From the NCBI GenBank assembly GCA_002377245.1, contig DFPL01000205.1:1-9143 (forward strand): DNA of 9,143 nucleotides, read 5' to 3'. Below, in pieces: positions 1 to 6,118 of this stretch. Below the pieces are notes generated by a model. It was not told where the DNA came from, did not search any database, and saw only the letters and a program-made list of their open reading frames with translations. Source of the stretch: Enterobacteriaceae bacterium UBA3516. GTDB taxonomy: Bacteria; Pseudomonadota; Gammaproteobacteria; Enterobacterales; Enterobacteriaceae. Positions within the stretch are counted from its first letter, which is position 1; every line of letters starts with the position of its first letter. The position numbers were made by a program, and so were the translations under genes.

Positions 1-126
1 TCACCCTAACCCTCTCCCAAAGAGGAGAGGGAACTGTTCGTGCTCGTATTATTTTATGGGGATCCCTCACCCCGGCGGGAGAGGAAGAAAGACTGAACCC
101 CTCTCTCTTGGAGAGGGTTAGGGTGA
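1..126. repeat. Intergenic inverted-repeat element
   Basis: Positions 1-17 and 110-126 are a perfect 17-bp inverted repeat (TCACCCTAACCCTCTCC and its complement). Smaller hairpins are nested inside: an 8-bp stem at 10-17/24-31 and a 7-bp stem at 99-105/111-117. A related pyrimidine/purine-rich block lies at 64-84. There is no coding frame of note. The layout resembles the short dispersed palindromic repeats found between genes in enterobacterial genomes. The family name is not certain, and the element may continue left of the window. In RNA it could form two local hairpins or one long cruciform-like stem, so it might end transcription from an upstream gene. Confidence 0.75.
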
Positions 127-207
127 TGGAATAAACCCATCACAAAAGACACAGCCACCCAGGCCCTACAACCCGGCGGCGCAAACCTCAACCATAGAGG
201 CAACCTT

Positions 208-1500
208 ATGAAAAGCTCGACAAATGCAGCAAAACGCTGGCTTTACATCATGCCGATTGTTTTCATCACCTACAGTCTGGCCTACCTCGACCGCGCAAAC
301 TTCAGCTTCGCCTCCGCCGCGGGTATCAACGACGATCTGGGGATAACCAAAGGGGTCTCTTCCCTGCTGGGCGCGCTCTTTTTCCTCGGTTACTTTTTCT
401 TTCAGATCCCCGGCGCGATTTATGCAGAACGCCGCAGCGTGCGCAAACTGATTTTCGTCTGCCTTATTCTCTGGGGTGGCTGCGCCTCCTTAACCGGGAT
501 GGTCACCAACATCCCGATGCTGGCCGCCATTCGTTTTATTCTCGGGGTGGTGGAAGCAGCGGTCATGCCCGCGATGCTGATTTACATCAGCAGTTGGTTT
601 ACCAAATCAGAACGCTCGCGGGCGAACACGTTCCTGATCCTCGGCAACCCGGTGACCGTACTGTGGATGTCGGTGGTGTCCGGTTACCTGATTCAGGCGC
701 TCGGCTGGCGTGAAATGTTCATTATTGAAGGGGTTCCGGCCATCATCTGGGCCTTCGCATGGTGGATGCTGGTTCGTGATAAGCCCACGCAGGTAGGCTG
801 GTTATCGGCAGATGAAAAATCGGCGCTGCAGACACAACTGGACCAGGAACAGCAGGGAATTAAAGCAGTACGTAACTACGGCGAAGCCTTCCGCTCGCGT
901 AACGTTATCCTGCTGTGTATGCAATATTTTGCCTGGAGCATTGGTGTTTACGGTTTCGTACTGTGGCTGCCGTCAATTCTCCGCAACGGCGGGGCCAATC
1001 TCGGTATGGTCGAAGTGGGCTGGCTCTCCTCCGTTCCGTACCTGGCCGCAACCATTGCCATGATTCTGGCGTCCTGGGCTTCTGACAAACTGCAAAACCG
1101 TAAGTTATTCGTCTGGCCACTGCTGTTGATTGGTGGACTGGCCTTTATCGGCTCCTGGGCCGTGGGCGCCAACCACTTCTGGGTCTCCTACACCCTGCTG
1201 GTGATCGCCGGTGCCGCGATGTATGCCCCGTACGGTCCCTTCTTTGCCATTATTCCGGAAATGCTGCCGCGCAACGTGGCGGGTGGCGCGATGGCCCTCA
1301 TTAATAGCATGGGGGCGCTGGGGTCCTTCTTTGGTTCCTGGTTTGTCGGCTACCTGAACGGCGCAACCGGCAGCCCGTCTGCCTCGGACATTTTTATGGG
1401 GGTGGCACTTTTTGCATCCGTGTGGCTTACTTTAATTGTAAAGCCGAGTCCTAAGCCCGCTAACGATAAAACGATTTCAACAGGTGCACGACACGCCTGA
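208..1500 (+). CDS. kguT: MFS 2-ketogluconate permease, KguT-like
   Basis: A 430-residue inner-membrane transporter of the major facilitator superfamily, anion:cation symporter family. The chain is strongly hydrophobic, with a pattern fitting twelve membrane segments and a polar central loop at about residues 190-232. The family signature YLDRANFSFA is at 26-35. MFS motif A appears as GAIYAERRSVRKL at 69-81, with a degenerate second copy near 288-301. The protein resembles Pseudomonas and Enterobacteriaceae 2-ketogluconate permeases as I remember them, and the next gene encodes a 2-ketoaldonate reductase, so 2-keto-D-gluconate is the likely substrate, taken up with protons. Exact specificity is inferred; another sugar acid such as a hexuronate or galactarate remains possible. 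The start is supported by AGAGG at 196-200, seven bases before ATG. It is probably the first gene of a two-gene operon. E. coli K-12 has no such gene beside ghrB. Confidence 0.82.
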   Translation: MKSSTNAAKRWLYIMPIVFITYSLAYLDRANFSFASAAGINDDLGITKGVSSLLGALFFLGYFFFQIPGAIYAERRSVRKLIFVCLILWGGCASLTGMVTNIPMLAAIRFILGVVEAAVMPAMLIYISSWFTKSERSRANTFLILGNPVTVLWMSVVSGYLIQALGWREMFIIEGVPAIIWAFAWWMLVRDKPTQVGWLSADEKSALQTQLDQEQQGIKAVRNYGEAFRSRNVILLCMQYFAWSIGVYGFVLWLPSILRNGGANLGMVEVGWLSSVPYLAATIAMILASWASDKLQNRKLFVWPLLLIGGLAFIGSWAVGANHFWVSYTLLVIAGAAMYAPYGPFFAIIPEMLPRNVAGGAMALINSMGALGSFFGSWFVGYLNGATGSPSASDIFMGVALFASVWLTLIVKPSPKPANDKTISTGARHA

Positions 1501-1519
1501 ATCATACGAGGGAGAATTC

Positions 1520-2494
1520 ATGAAGCCGTCCATCATCCTGTACAAAGCACTGCCTGAAGAGTTGCAACGTCGTCTGGAAGCACAGTTCACTATCACGCAG
1601 GTGCCGAACCTGCGTCCTGAAACGGTAGAACAGAACATTGATGCGTTTGCCAATGCTGAGGGGCTGCTGGGATCCAGTGAAAAGGTGGGAAGCGCCCTGC
1701 TGGAGAAGATGCCGAAGCTGCGTGCAGCATCGACCATCTCCGTCGGCTATGACGCTTTCGATATGGATGTGCTGAATGCGAAGAAAATTGTGTTGATGCA
1801 CACCCCGACCGTGCTGACCGAAACCGTGGCCGATACCATCATGGCGCTGGTGCTCAGTTCCGCACGCCGCGTGGTGGAAGTGGCCGAACGCGTGAAGAAA
1901 GGCGAATGGACCAAAGGTATCGGCCCGGACTGGTTCGGTGTCGATGTCCACCATAAAACGCTGGGTATTGTCGGCATGGGCCGCATTGGCCTGGCGCTGG
2001 CCCAGCGCGCCCACTTTGGTTTCGGCATGCCGATTCTTTACAACGCACGCCGTCAGCATGAGGAAGCTGAAACCCGCTTCCAGGCGCGCTACTGCGACCT
2101 CGACACCCTGCTAAAAGCGTCTGACTTTGTGGTGGTCGTCCTGCCTTATACCGATGAGACGCACCACCTGATTAATGCAGAGAAATTTGCCCTCATGAAA
2201 TCGTCCGCCATCTTCGTCAACGCCGGGCGCGGTCCGGTGGTTGATGAAAATGCGCTGATTGAGGCGCTGAAAAAGGGCGAAATTCATGCCGCCGGGCTGG
2301 ATGTGTTTGAGAAGGAACCGCTGCCGGTCGACTCTCCGCTGCTGACCTTACCTAATGTGGTCGCACTGCCGCATATTGGTTCCGCCACGCATGAAACGCG
2401 ATACGGTATGGCTGAATGCGCGGTCGACAACCTTATTGCCGCACTGAACGGCAAGGTCGAAAAAAACTGCGTTAACCCGCAGGTCACGAAGTAA
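1520..2494 (+). CDS. ghrB: Glyoxylate/hydroxypyruvate and 2-ketoaldonate reductase GhrB
   Basis: A 324-residue cytoplasmic D-2-hydroxyacid dehydrogenase, the length of E. coli GhrB. The family reduces 2-keto-D-gluconate, 2-keto-L-gulonate, hydroxypyruvate and glyoxylate with NADPH. The nucleotide-binding motif GMGRIG is at 152-157. The residues after strand beta-2 are NARR (176-179), arginines rather than an acidic residue, which fits a preference for NADPH. The catalytic triad is complete: Arg237 in NAGRGPVVDE, Glu266 in DVFEKEP and His285 in LPHIGSAT. An in-frame start 12 codons upstream (1484) would overlap the end of the permease gene; the ATG at 1520 is preferred because GAGGGAG sits at 1508-1514 and the protein then begins MKPSIILYKAL as in E. 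coli. It lies 19 bp after the permease stop, which suggests co-transcription and supports a shared role in ketogluconate use. Confidence 0.96.
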   Translation: MKPSIILYKALPEELQRRLEAQFTITQVPNLRPETVEQNIDAFANAEGLLGSSEKVGSALLEKMPKLRAASTISVGYDAFDMDVLNAKKIVLMHTPTVLTETVADTIMALVLSSARRVVEVAERVKKGEWTKGIGPDWFGVDVHHKTLGIVGMGRIGLALAQRAHFGFGMPILYNARRQHEEAETRFQARYCDLDTLLKASDFVVVVLPYTDETHHLINAEKFALMKSSAIFVNAGRGPVVDENALIEALKKGEIHAAGLDVFEKEPLPVDSPLLTLPNVVALPHIGSATHETRYGMAECAVDNLIAALNGKVEKNCVNPQVTK

Positions 2495-2512
2495 TCCCTT
2501 CCCTGTAGAAAC

Positions 2513-2543
2513 AAAAAAGAGGCGAACCTGTCGCCTCTTTTTT
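2513..2543. terminator. Bidirectional terminator between ghrB and yiaF
   Basis: A perfect 13-bp stem (2513-2525 with 2531-2543) has a five-base loop ACCTG, GC-rich pairs at the top and six A/T pairs at the base. It therefore gives a T-run on both strands. It lies 18 bp after the ghrB stop and 16 bp after the convergent yiaF stop, so one structure can end both transcripts. Confidence 0.93.
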
Positions 2544-2559
2544 ATTACGGTCTTCGCGC

Positions 2560-3270
2560 TTACTGGGTCGCGTTTACCGTGGCCGTCCACGCCTGAGTAA
2601 ATGCCTGATGCTGTGCCGCAAGCGGTCCAATCAGCGTGTTGTACTGGCTGGCCTGCTGCGAGGTCGGGAACTGAATGCCGTTCGCCACAAAGCTCACCTG
2701 CGTGCCCTGCTGCGCAATAAAATCACCCACCTGTACCAACTGCTGAGTGAAAATTTGTGCTGCCGGGATAAGCGGTTGCAAGGCATTAGCCGGGCTGCTC
2801 ACCACTTTCGAGTAGATCTGATCAAAGACCGGCTTGAGATCGTCAGACTGTTTCAGGGCAGAATGCGCAGCATCCGCCTGCATTTTTGCATTCTGTAACT
2901 GCTGGCTTAACACGCCCAGAGAACCATTCGCCTGGCGCAGTGGCTCGCGTTGCGTCATATAATCCTGCGGCACACGAATCGCGTTCACGCTGTCGACAAC
3001 CGGACGCAGACCGGAATCCATCGCCTGATTCACCTGCTGGGAATAGCCGTACAAGATCGCGTAATCGGACACGAACGGACCAAATTGTTTTTTCTGGTCA
3101 GCCGTCAGCGCGGGAAGACGTTCGCTACTACGCATTGCGGTATTCTGCAGGAAATCGATAAACGCTTTACGCTGATCGCCTTCTTTGTCAAAACACCCAC
3201 TCAGGCCAACCACCATCAGTAACGCCGCAAGTGGCGCAAACCAGCGAGAACAGGACGTTCCTGTCGCCAT
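2560..3270 (-). CDS. yiaF: DUF3053 lipoprotein YiaF
   Basis: A 236-residue predicted lipoprotein, the length of E. coli YiaF. The N-terminus has a short basic stretch, a hydrophobic core at about 11-22 and a lipobox LSGC ending at Cys26, the expected lipidation site. Residue +2 is Phe rather than Asp, so the Lol sorting rule would predict the outer membrane. The mature part is mainly helical and rich in Gln and Ala, with no catalytic motif I recognise. The function of the family (DUF3053) is not established; loss in E. coli has been linked to envelope phenotypes only loosely. The start MATGTSCSRW is supported by AAGGAG ending at 3277, six bases before ATG. An upstream in-frame start at 3330 would add 20 residues before the signal peptide and lacks a good ribosome site. 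The gene is convergent with ghrB and divergent from yiaG. Confidence 0.94.
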   Translation of the reverse strand: MATGTSCSRWFAPLAALLMVVGLSGCFDKEGDQRKAFIDFLQNTAMRSSERLPALTADQKKQFGPFVSDYAILYGYSQQVNQAMDSGLRPVVDSVNAIRVPQDYMTQREPLRQANGSLGVLSQQLQNAKMQADAAHSALKQSDDLKPVFDQIYSKVVSSPANALQPLIPAAQIFTQQLVQVGDFIAQQGTQVSFVANGIQFPTSQQASQYNTLIGPLAAQHQAFTQAWTATVNATQ

Positions 3271-3648
3271 TTTAAGCTCCTTAAACCCATAAAAAACACA
3301 GACTGGCACCCGCGTGCCCAACGCTGACAAGGATAGTCCAGGTCGGCCTCAGAGGATACCCTTTTCCTTGTATTCTTATTGACGTAACCGCAAACACAAC
3401 GCTTACGTATTCACCGCGTTTCGTCATGCGACTTTTTGCTAACCATTTACAAAAAAATACTGACTTAACACAGATTGTGCGTAATCAAGCAATTAAGGTG
3501 TAGCGAAACGTTTGAATATGCATTCTGAAAGCATCAAAAGACCCTTAGCATGCAATATATCTCTTGCAGGGCCCTGCACACGGCGTTTTACCGACTATTC
3601 TTAGTCTTGCTGTATCTCTATCCGCTGTGTGATTTTGAGGAGTTCTCA
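3271..3648. promoter_or_regulatory. Divergent yiaF-yiaG intergenic region
   Basis: A 378-bp stretch, AT-rich in its middle, that must hold the start signals of yiaF (leftward) and yiaG (rightward). No -35/-10 pair stands out strongly enough to assign a promoter in either direction. Two inverted repeats lie on the yiaG side: an imperfect 17-bp one at 3518-3534 (ATGCATTCTGAAAGCAT, seven of eight pairs) and a perfect 14-bp palindrome at 3565-3578 (TGCAGGGCCCTGCA). These may be protein-binding sites or, if transcribed, leader hairpins. I see no small gene with a convincing ribosome site in this gap. Confidence 0.6.
3565..3578. repeat. Perfect 14-bp palindrome upstream of yiaG
   Basis: TGCAGGGCCCTGCA is self-complementary over all 14 bases and ends 70 bp before the yiaG ATG. 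Its size and symmetry would suit an operator for a dimeric regulator. YiaG itself, an Xre-type protein, is one candidate, but nothing in the sequence proves binding. Confidence 0.5.
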
Positions 3649-3942
3649 ATGGAATATAAAGATCCGATGTTTGAGCTGCTAAGCAGTCTGGAACAGATTG
3701 TTTTTAAAAAAGATGTAACGCAAGCGGTAACACTTACCCAGAAGCCGAATACATTCAATGAGTTGGAACAACTCCGCCGTGGCACTGGGTTAAAGTTAGA
3801 CGACTTTGCTCGTGCGATGGGCGTGACCGTATCGATGGTCCAGGAATGGGAATCGAAACGCGTGCGTCCCTCAGCAACCGAAATGAAACTGATGCGCCTG
3901 ATTCATTCCAATCCGACGCTCAGTAAGCAGTTGATGGACTAA
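3649..3942 (+). CDS. yiaG: Xre-family HTH transcriptional regulator YiaG
   Basis: A 97-residue small DNA-binding protein, one residue longer than the 96 I recall for E. coli YiaG. The C-terminal half is a helix-turn-helix of the lambda Cro/Xre type: the region 50-75 (core GVTVSMVQEWESKR) contains the turn and recognition helix, followed by RPSATEMKLMRLI. The N-terminal 35 residues are the variable part and may be used for dimerisation. GAGGAG at 3637-3642 precedes ATG by six bases. The reading frame stays open a further 33 codons upstream and would encode a hydrophobic segment, but no ribosome site supports a longer start. The targets are not known from sequence. The layout resembles antitoxin-like HTH proteins of the HigA/MqsA kind, yet no partner toxin gene is adjacent. 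Confidence 0.95.
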   Translation: MEYKDPMFELLSSLEQIVFKKDVTQAVTLTQKPNTFNELEQLRRGTGLKLDDFARAMGVTVSMVQEWESKRVRPSATEMKLMRLIHSNPTLSKQLMD

Positions 3943-3957
3943 AGTAGTATGCTCAGG

Positions 3958-3978
3958 CCCCCGCGATGTCGGGGGTTT
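3958..3978 (+). terminator. yiaG terminator
   Basis: A six-bp GC stem (CCCCCG at 3958-3963 with CGGGGG at 3970-3975) and a six-base loop are followed by TTTATGTTTT. It begins 16 bp after the yiaG stop. It also lies just past the stop of the convergent ABC-F gene, but lacks a T-run for that direction. Confidence 0.85.
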
Positions 3979-3984
3979 ATGTTT

Positions 3985-5607
3985 TCAGACTCTTGCTTCG
4001 CCAATAATCTCTGACTCGCGCCACTCAAGACTGTGCGTCAATTTTAACCCCCGCAAAAACGCCTCATCATGTGACACCACTAACAGGGCCCCCGGAAAGG
4101 TGGCTAATGCCGTCTCAATCGCGCTCGTCGACGCCAAATCCAGGTGGTTGGTCGGTTCATCAAGCAGTAACAACTGGGTGGCCTCGCGCCGCCAGAGCAC
4201 ACAGGCCAGCGCGGCTTTCAGACGCTCTCCCCCGCTGAGTGCCGACAGCGGCAACGTGACCTTGTCCGCACTCAGCTGCAACTGCGCCAGACGCGTACGT
4301 AGCGTGCCCTCTTCCAGAGGCGTGTCTTCAAGGCGGAGATGCGCAAGCACGGACAGTGAGAGATCGAGATGCGAAAGGTGCTGATCGAGATACGCCGTCG
4401 TGACCGGTACGTGACAGTGGCCGGCAAGCGGTGCCATTTCACCCATGATCACCTTCAGCAGCGTCGATTTTCCACAGCCGTTTGGCCCTCGCAGCGCCAC
4501 CCGCATCGGCCCATCCATTCGCCAGCTGAGCGGCGCGCGGGGTACATGCGGCAACACTAGGTCTTCCATGACCAGCACCTGCTTGCCTTCCGCAATCCGA
4601 CTTCCCGGCAGCGTAAAGAGTACCGGGGCCGCCGCCTCCACCCTCTCCCGCGCTTCGTTTATCGCCGTATTGAGCGCCTCGTTCTGCTCACGATGTTGAT
4701 GACGGAAGGCACCAGGCCGCTCCTTTGCCGCCCCCTTGTATTTCACCCGCTCAAACGAGGCGATATTCAGCGTATCGACGGTACGTAATGTCTGGGCAGA
4801 GCGCCGCTGGCTGGCATCATGCTCTTTTTGCAGTCGAAGACGCGTGCGGCGGCGTTCAGTGGTGGCATGGTCCAGCGCCGCCTGTGCGGCCTGCTGTTCC
4901 GCATCACGCAGGCGCAGGTAATCCGCGTAATTGCCACCATAACTGCGCAATCCTGAGGGGGTAAGTTCAAGGATGCGTGGCAACAGCGCCAACAGTTCGC
5001 GATCGTGGGTCGCTACCAGGGTGCCGCCGCGTCTGCGGGTGAGTATGGCGTAAAACCACTCACGCCCCTGCCGATCAAGGTGATTGGTGGGTTCATCCAA
5101 CAACAGATAATCCGGTTCGTGCATCAATGCAGCGCACAGCAGCGCCCGCATACGCTCGCCGCCGCTCAGCTGGGCGGCCAAATGTTCCGCGGCGAAGGGC
5201 GGTAGACTGGCGTCAGCAAAGGCGGCGTCCAGACGCTCCTGCAGATCCCAAAAACCGTCCATTCGCTCAATATCGTCGGCTTGATAATCGCCCTGTTCGA
5301 TACGTTTGCGGGCGGCAAAGAGAGCGTCATAGCCGAGCAGTTCAGCCATGGTTGTTTCAGGTGTTACCGTCTGCTGTTGCGCGACATATACCAGCGAGCC
5401 GAAGCGCTCGATATGCCCGTGAGCAGGCGCATCCAGCCCTGCCAGCAAACGTAGCAGACAGGTTTTGCCACTGCCGTTACGGCCAACAAGACCACATAGC
5501 TCAGTCTCAAGCGTGAGCGTTAACGGGCCAAAAAGGGTGTCGCCCGTCGCAAACTGACAGGTGAGCTGATGCAATATAAAAGAGGGGGATTGGGCGCAAT
5601 GAGCCAT
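3985..5607 (-). CDS. ABC-F family ATPase (uncharacterised subfamily)
   Basis: A 540-residue cytoplasmic protein with two ABC ATPase domains and no membrane segment, the plan of ABC-F translation factors that act at the ribosomal E site. Domain 1: Walker A GRNGSGKT 42-49, signature LSGGE 147-151, Walker B YLLLDEPTNHLD 167-178, switch His201. A charged linker at about 222-335, rich in Arg and Gln, occupies the place of the P-site tRNA interaction motif. Domain 2: Walker A GPNGCGKST 374-382, signature LSGGE 457-461, Walker B LLLLDEPTNHLD 479-490, switch His513. Both sites have their key residues, so ATP hydrolysis is expected. It has no obvious arm insertion or C-terminal tail, unlike EttA and Uup respectively, and I cannot equate it with EttA, Uup, YheS or YbiT. 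The start is ATG at 5607 with AGGAG (5613-5617) five bases before; a GTG six bases upstream overlaps that site. The gene lies where E. coli has cspA. Whether it is housekeeping or protects ribosomes from a drug is unknown. Confidence 0.9.
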   Translation of the reverse strand: MAHCAQSPSFILHQLTCQFATGDTLFGPLTLTLETELCGLVGRNGSGKTCLLRLLAGLDAPAHGHIERFGSLVYVAQQQTVTPETTMAELLGYDALFAARKRIEQGDYQADDIERMDGFWDLQERLDAAFADASLPPFAAEHLAAQLSGGERMRALLCAALMHEPDYLLLDEPTNHLDRQGREWFYAILTRRRGGTLVATHDRELLALLPRILELTPSGLRSYGGNYADYLRLRDAEQQAAQAALDHATTERRRTRLRLQKEHDASQRRSAQTLRTVDTLNIASFERVKYKGAAKERPGAFRHQHREQNEALNTAINEARERVEAAAPVLFTLPGSRIAEGKQVLVMEDLVLPHVPRAPLSWRMDGPMRVALRGPNGCGKSTLLKVIMGEMAPLAGHCHVPVTTAYLDQHLSHLDLSLSVLAHLRLEDTPLEEGTLRTRLAQLQLSADKVTLPLSALSGGERLKAALACVLWRREATQLLLLDEPTNHLDLASTSAIETALATFPGALLVVSHDEAFLRGLKLTHSLEWRESEIIGEARV

Positions 5608-5641
5608 AAGCACTCCTGATTGAAATCAATACCTCCCTGCC

Positions 5642-5654
5642 CGCACTCAGTGCG
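5642..5654. repeat. Inverted repeat in the ABC-F leader
   Basis: CGCACT-C-AGTGCG is a six-bp inverted repeat around one central base, 35 bp upstream of the ABC-F start. With a one-base centre it is a better operator than RNA hairpin, although a shorter stem with a three-base loop could form. A second inverted repeat, ATTGA-AA-TCAAT, lies at 5619-5630 just before the ribosome site. Confidence 0.5.
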
Positions 5655-5734
5655 TTGCAAGGCGTGAAATTCATCAGTCGTGTTTGTTCATTTTTGGTGT
5701 GCGCTCCAGAATGACGAGGGCTTCGTCGGGGCAA

Positions 5735-5764
5735 AGGATAGCCGCAGACCGGTCAGGATTTCAA
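5735..5764 (-). promoter_or_regulatory. Candidate promoter of the ABC-F gene
   Basis: Read on the - strand, TTGAAA (5759-5764, five of six consensus bases) is followed after 18 bp by TATCCT (5735-5740, four of six). Transcription would begin near 5728 and leave a leader of about 120 bases before the ABC-F ATG. It is the best sigma-70-like pair in the gap. The assignment rests on sequence alone. Confidence 0.5.
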
Positions 5765-5792
5765 GGTTAAATTTCGGCCAGTTTATTAATTT

Positions 5793-5817
5793 AAAAAAAA
5801 GCCCCACTTTATGGGGC
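5793..5817 (-). terminator. hokA terminator with fold-back complement
   Basis: On the - strand a six-bp stem GCCCCA/TGGGGC (5801-5806 with 5812-5817) and a five-base loop are followed by eight T (5793-5800). It lies about 90 bp past the hokA stop and is a typical rho-independent terminator. Its 3' arm plus four T, GTGGGGCTTTT (5797-5807), is exactly complementary to the mRNA segment AAAAGCCCCAC encoded at 6147-6157. This suits the fold-back element at the 3' end of hok-family mRNAs. Confidence 0.85.
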
Positions 5818-5875
5818 CGTCTTCAATAATGAATAATATAAAAAGGATGCATTGAGAATACCCGACACCGAAAGA

Positions 5876-5899
5876 ATGGCGGGGATCGCTCCCCGCCAT
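5876..5899 (-). other. Stable hairpin in the hokA mRNA 3' region
   Basis: A perfect 10-bp stem (5876-5885 with 5890-5899) is closed by GCGA, a GNRA-type tetraloop on the hokA-sense strand. It begins six bases after the hokA stop. There is no clean T-run behind it, so it is more likely a stabilising 3'-UTR hairpin than the terminator, which lies farther on. The plasmid R1 hok mRNA, as I remember it, has a GC-rich hairpin at the same place. Confidence 0.7.
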
Positions 5900-5905
5900 A
5901 ATCCC

Positions 5906-6058
5906 TTACCGTTTAATATCGCAGGCTAAAAACACCGCTAACTCCGTGTCATGATGTTTAAATTTAAGTTCACATAATGAATCGTGAACCATCCATATAG
6001 ATAATAGAACAGTGAAACATATCACTATTAAACTACACAACAACGACTTTCGCGGCAT
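5906..6058 (-). CDS. hokA: Type I toxin HokA, small membrane protein
   Basis: A 50-residue toxin of the Hok/Gef family. Proteins of this kind insert in the inner membrane, depolarise it and arrest or kill the cell when made in excess. The basic start MPRKSLL leads into one membrane segment at about 5-24, then the family-typical SLCEL at 27-31 with conserved Cys29, and ELAVFLA at 39-45 in the periplasmic tail. It matches what I recall of E. coli HokA in length and in most of the core. GAGG at 6066-6069 sits seven bases before the ATG at 6058. The gene is intact, with no stop or frameshift. Translation should depend on the in-frame Mok leader and be blocked by the antisense RNA encoded opposite that leader. 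In E. coli K-12 the same gene lies beside an IS150 copy; no insertion is present here. Confidence 0.93.
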   Translation of the reverse strand: MPRKSLLCSLIVICFTVLLSIWMVHDSLCELKFKHHDTELAVFLACDIKR

Positions 6059-6118
6059 CCTTTGCCTCTTTAGTTGATTTTCAACGAGTAAGAGGCTACC
6101 TTTATGGGGTCTAGGCAT
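5906..6118 (-). CDS. mokA: Mok leader frame overlapping hokA
   Basis: An in-frame upstream start (ATG at 6116-6118) adds 20 residues, beginning MPRPHKGSLLL, and reads straight through hokA to give 70 residues, the length of R1 Mok. GAGG at 6123-6126 serves as its ribosome site. In the hok family, translation of mok is needed for translation of hok, and Sok RNA acts by blocking mok. A GTG at 6130 in the same frame is a less likely start. Confidence 0.75.
   Translation of the reverse strand: MPRPHKGSLLLVENQLKRQRMPRKSLLCSLIVICFTVLLSIWMVHDSLCELKFKHHDTELAVFLACDIKR
6074..6102 (+). promoter_or_regulatory. Candidate sokA promoter
   Basis: TTGATT (6074-6079) and TACCTT (6097-6102) are spaced by 17 bp on the + strand. 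The -35 is good and the -10 poor, but the pair is placed so that transcription would start near 6109 and cross the mok start antisense to it, as Sok RNAs do. Confidence 0.6.

Noticed and set aside
1502..2059. 185-codon open frame antisense to ghrB.
   Set aside because: It lies wholly inside a well-supported gene on the other strand and encodes no recognisable domain; it is a by-product of codon usage in ghrB.
2608..3222. Several + strand open frames of about 90 codons across yiaF.
   Set aside because: They overlap one another and the yiaF gene, have no family resemblance, and follow from the GC-rich codons on the opposite strand.
3550..3648. In-frame 33-codon extension upstream of yiaG that would encode a hydrophobic, membrane-like segment.
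   Set aside because: No ribosome site precedes the upstream ATG, a strong one precedes the ATG at 3649, and the shorter product has the family length.
5507..5734. 75-codon frame spanning the ABC-F start in another register.
   Set aside because: As a gene it has no good ribosome site and no family features; only its possible regulatory role as a leader frame was kept, as a finding.
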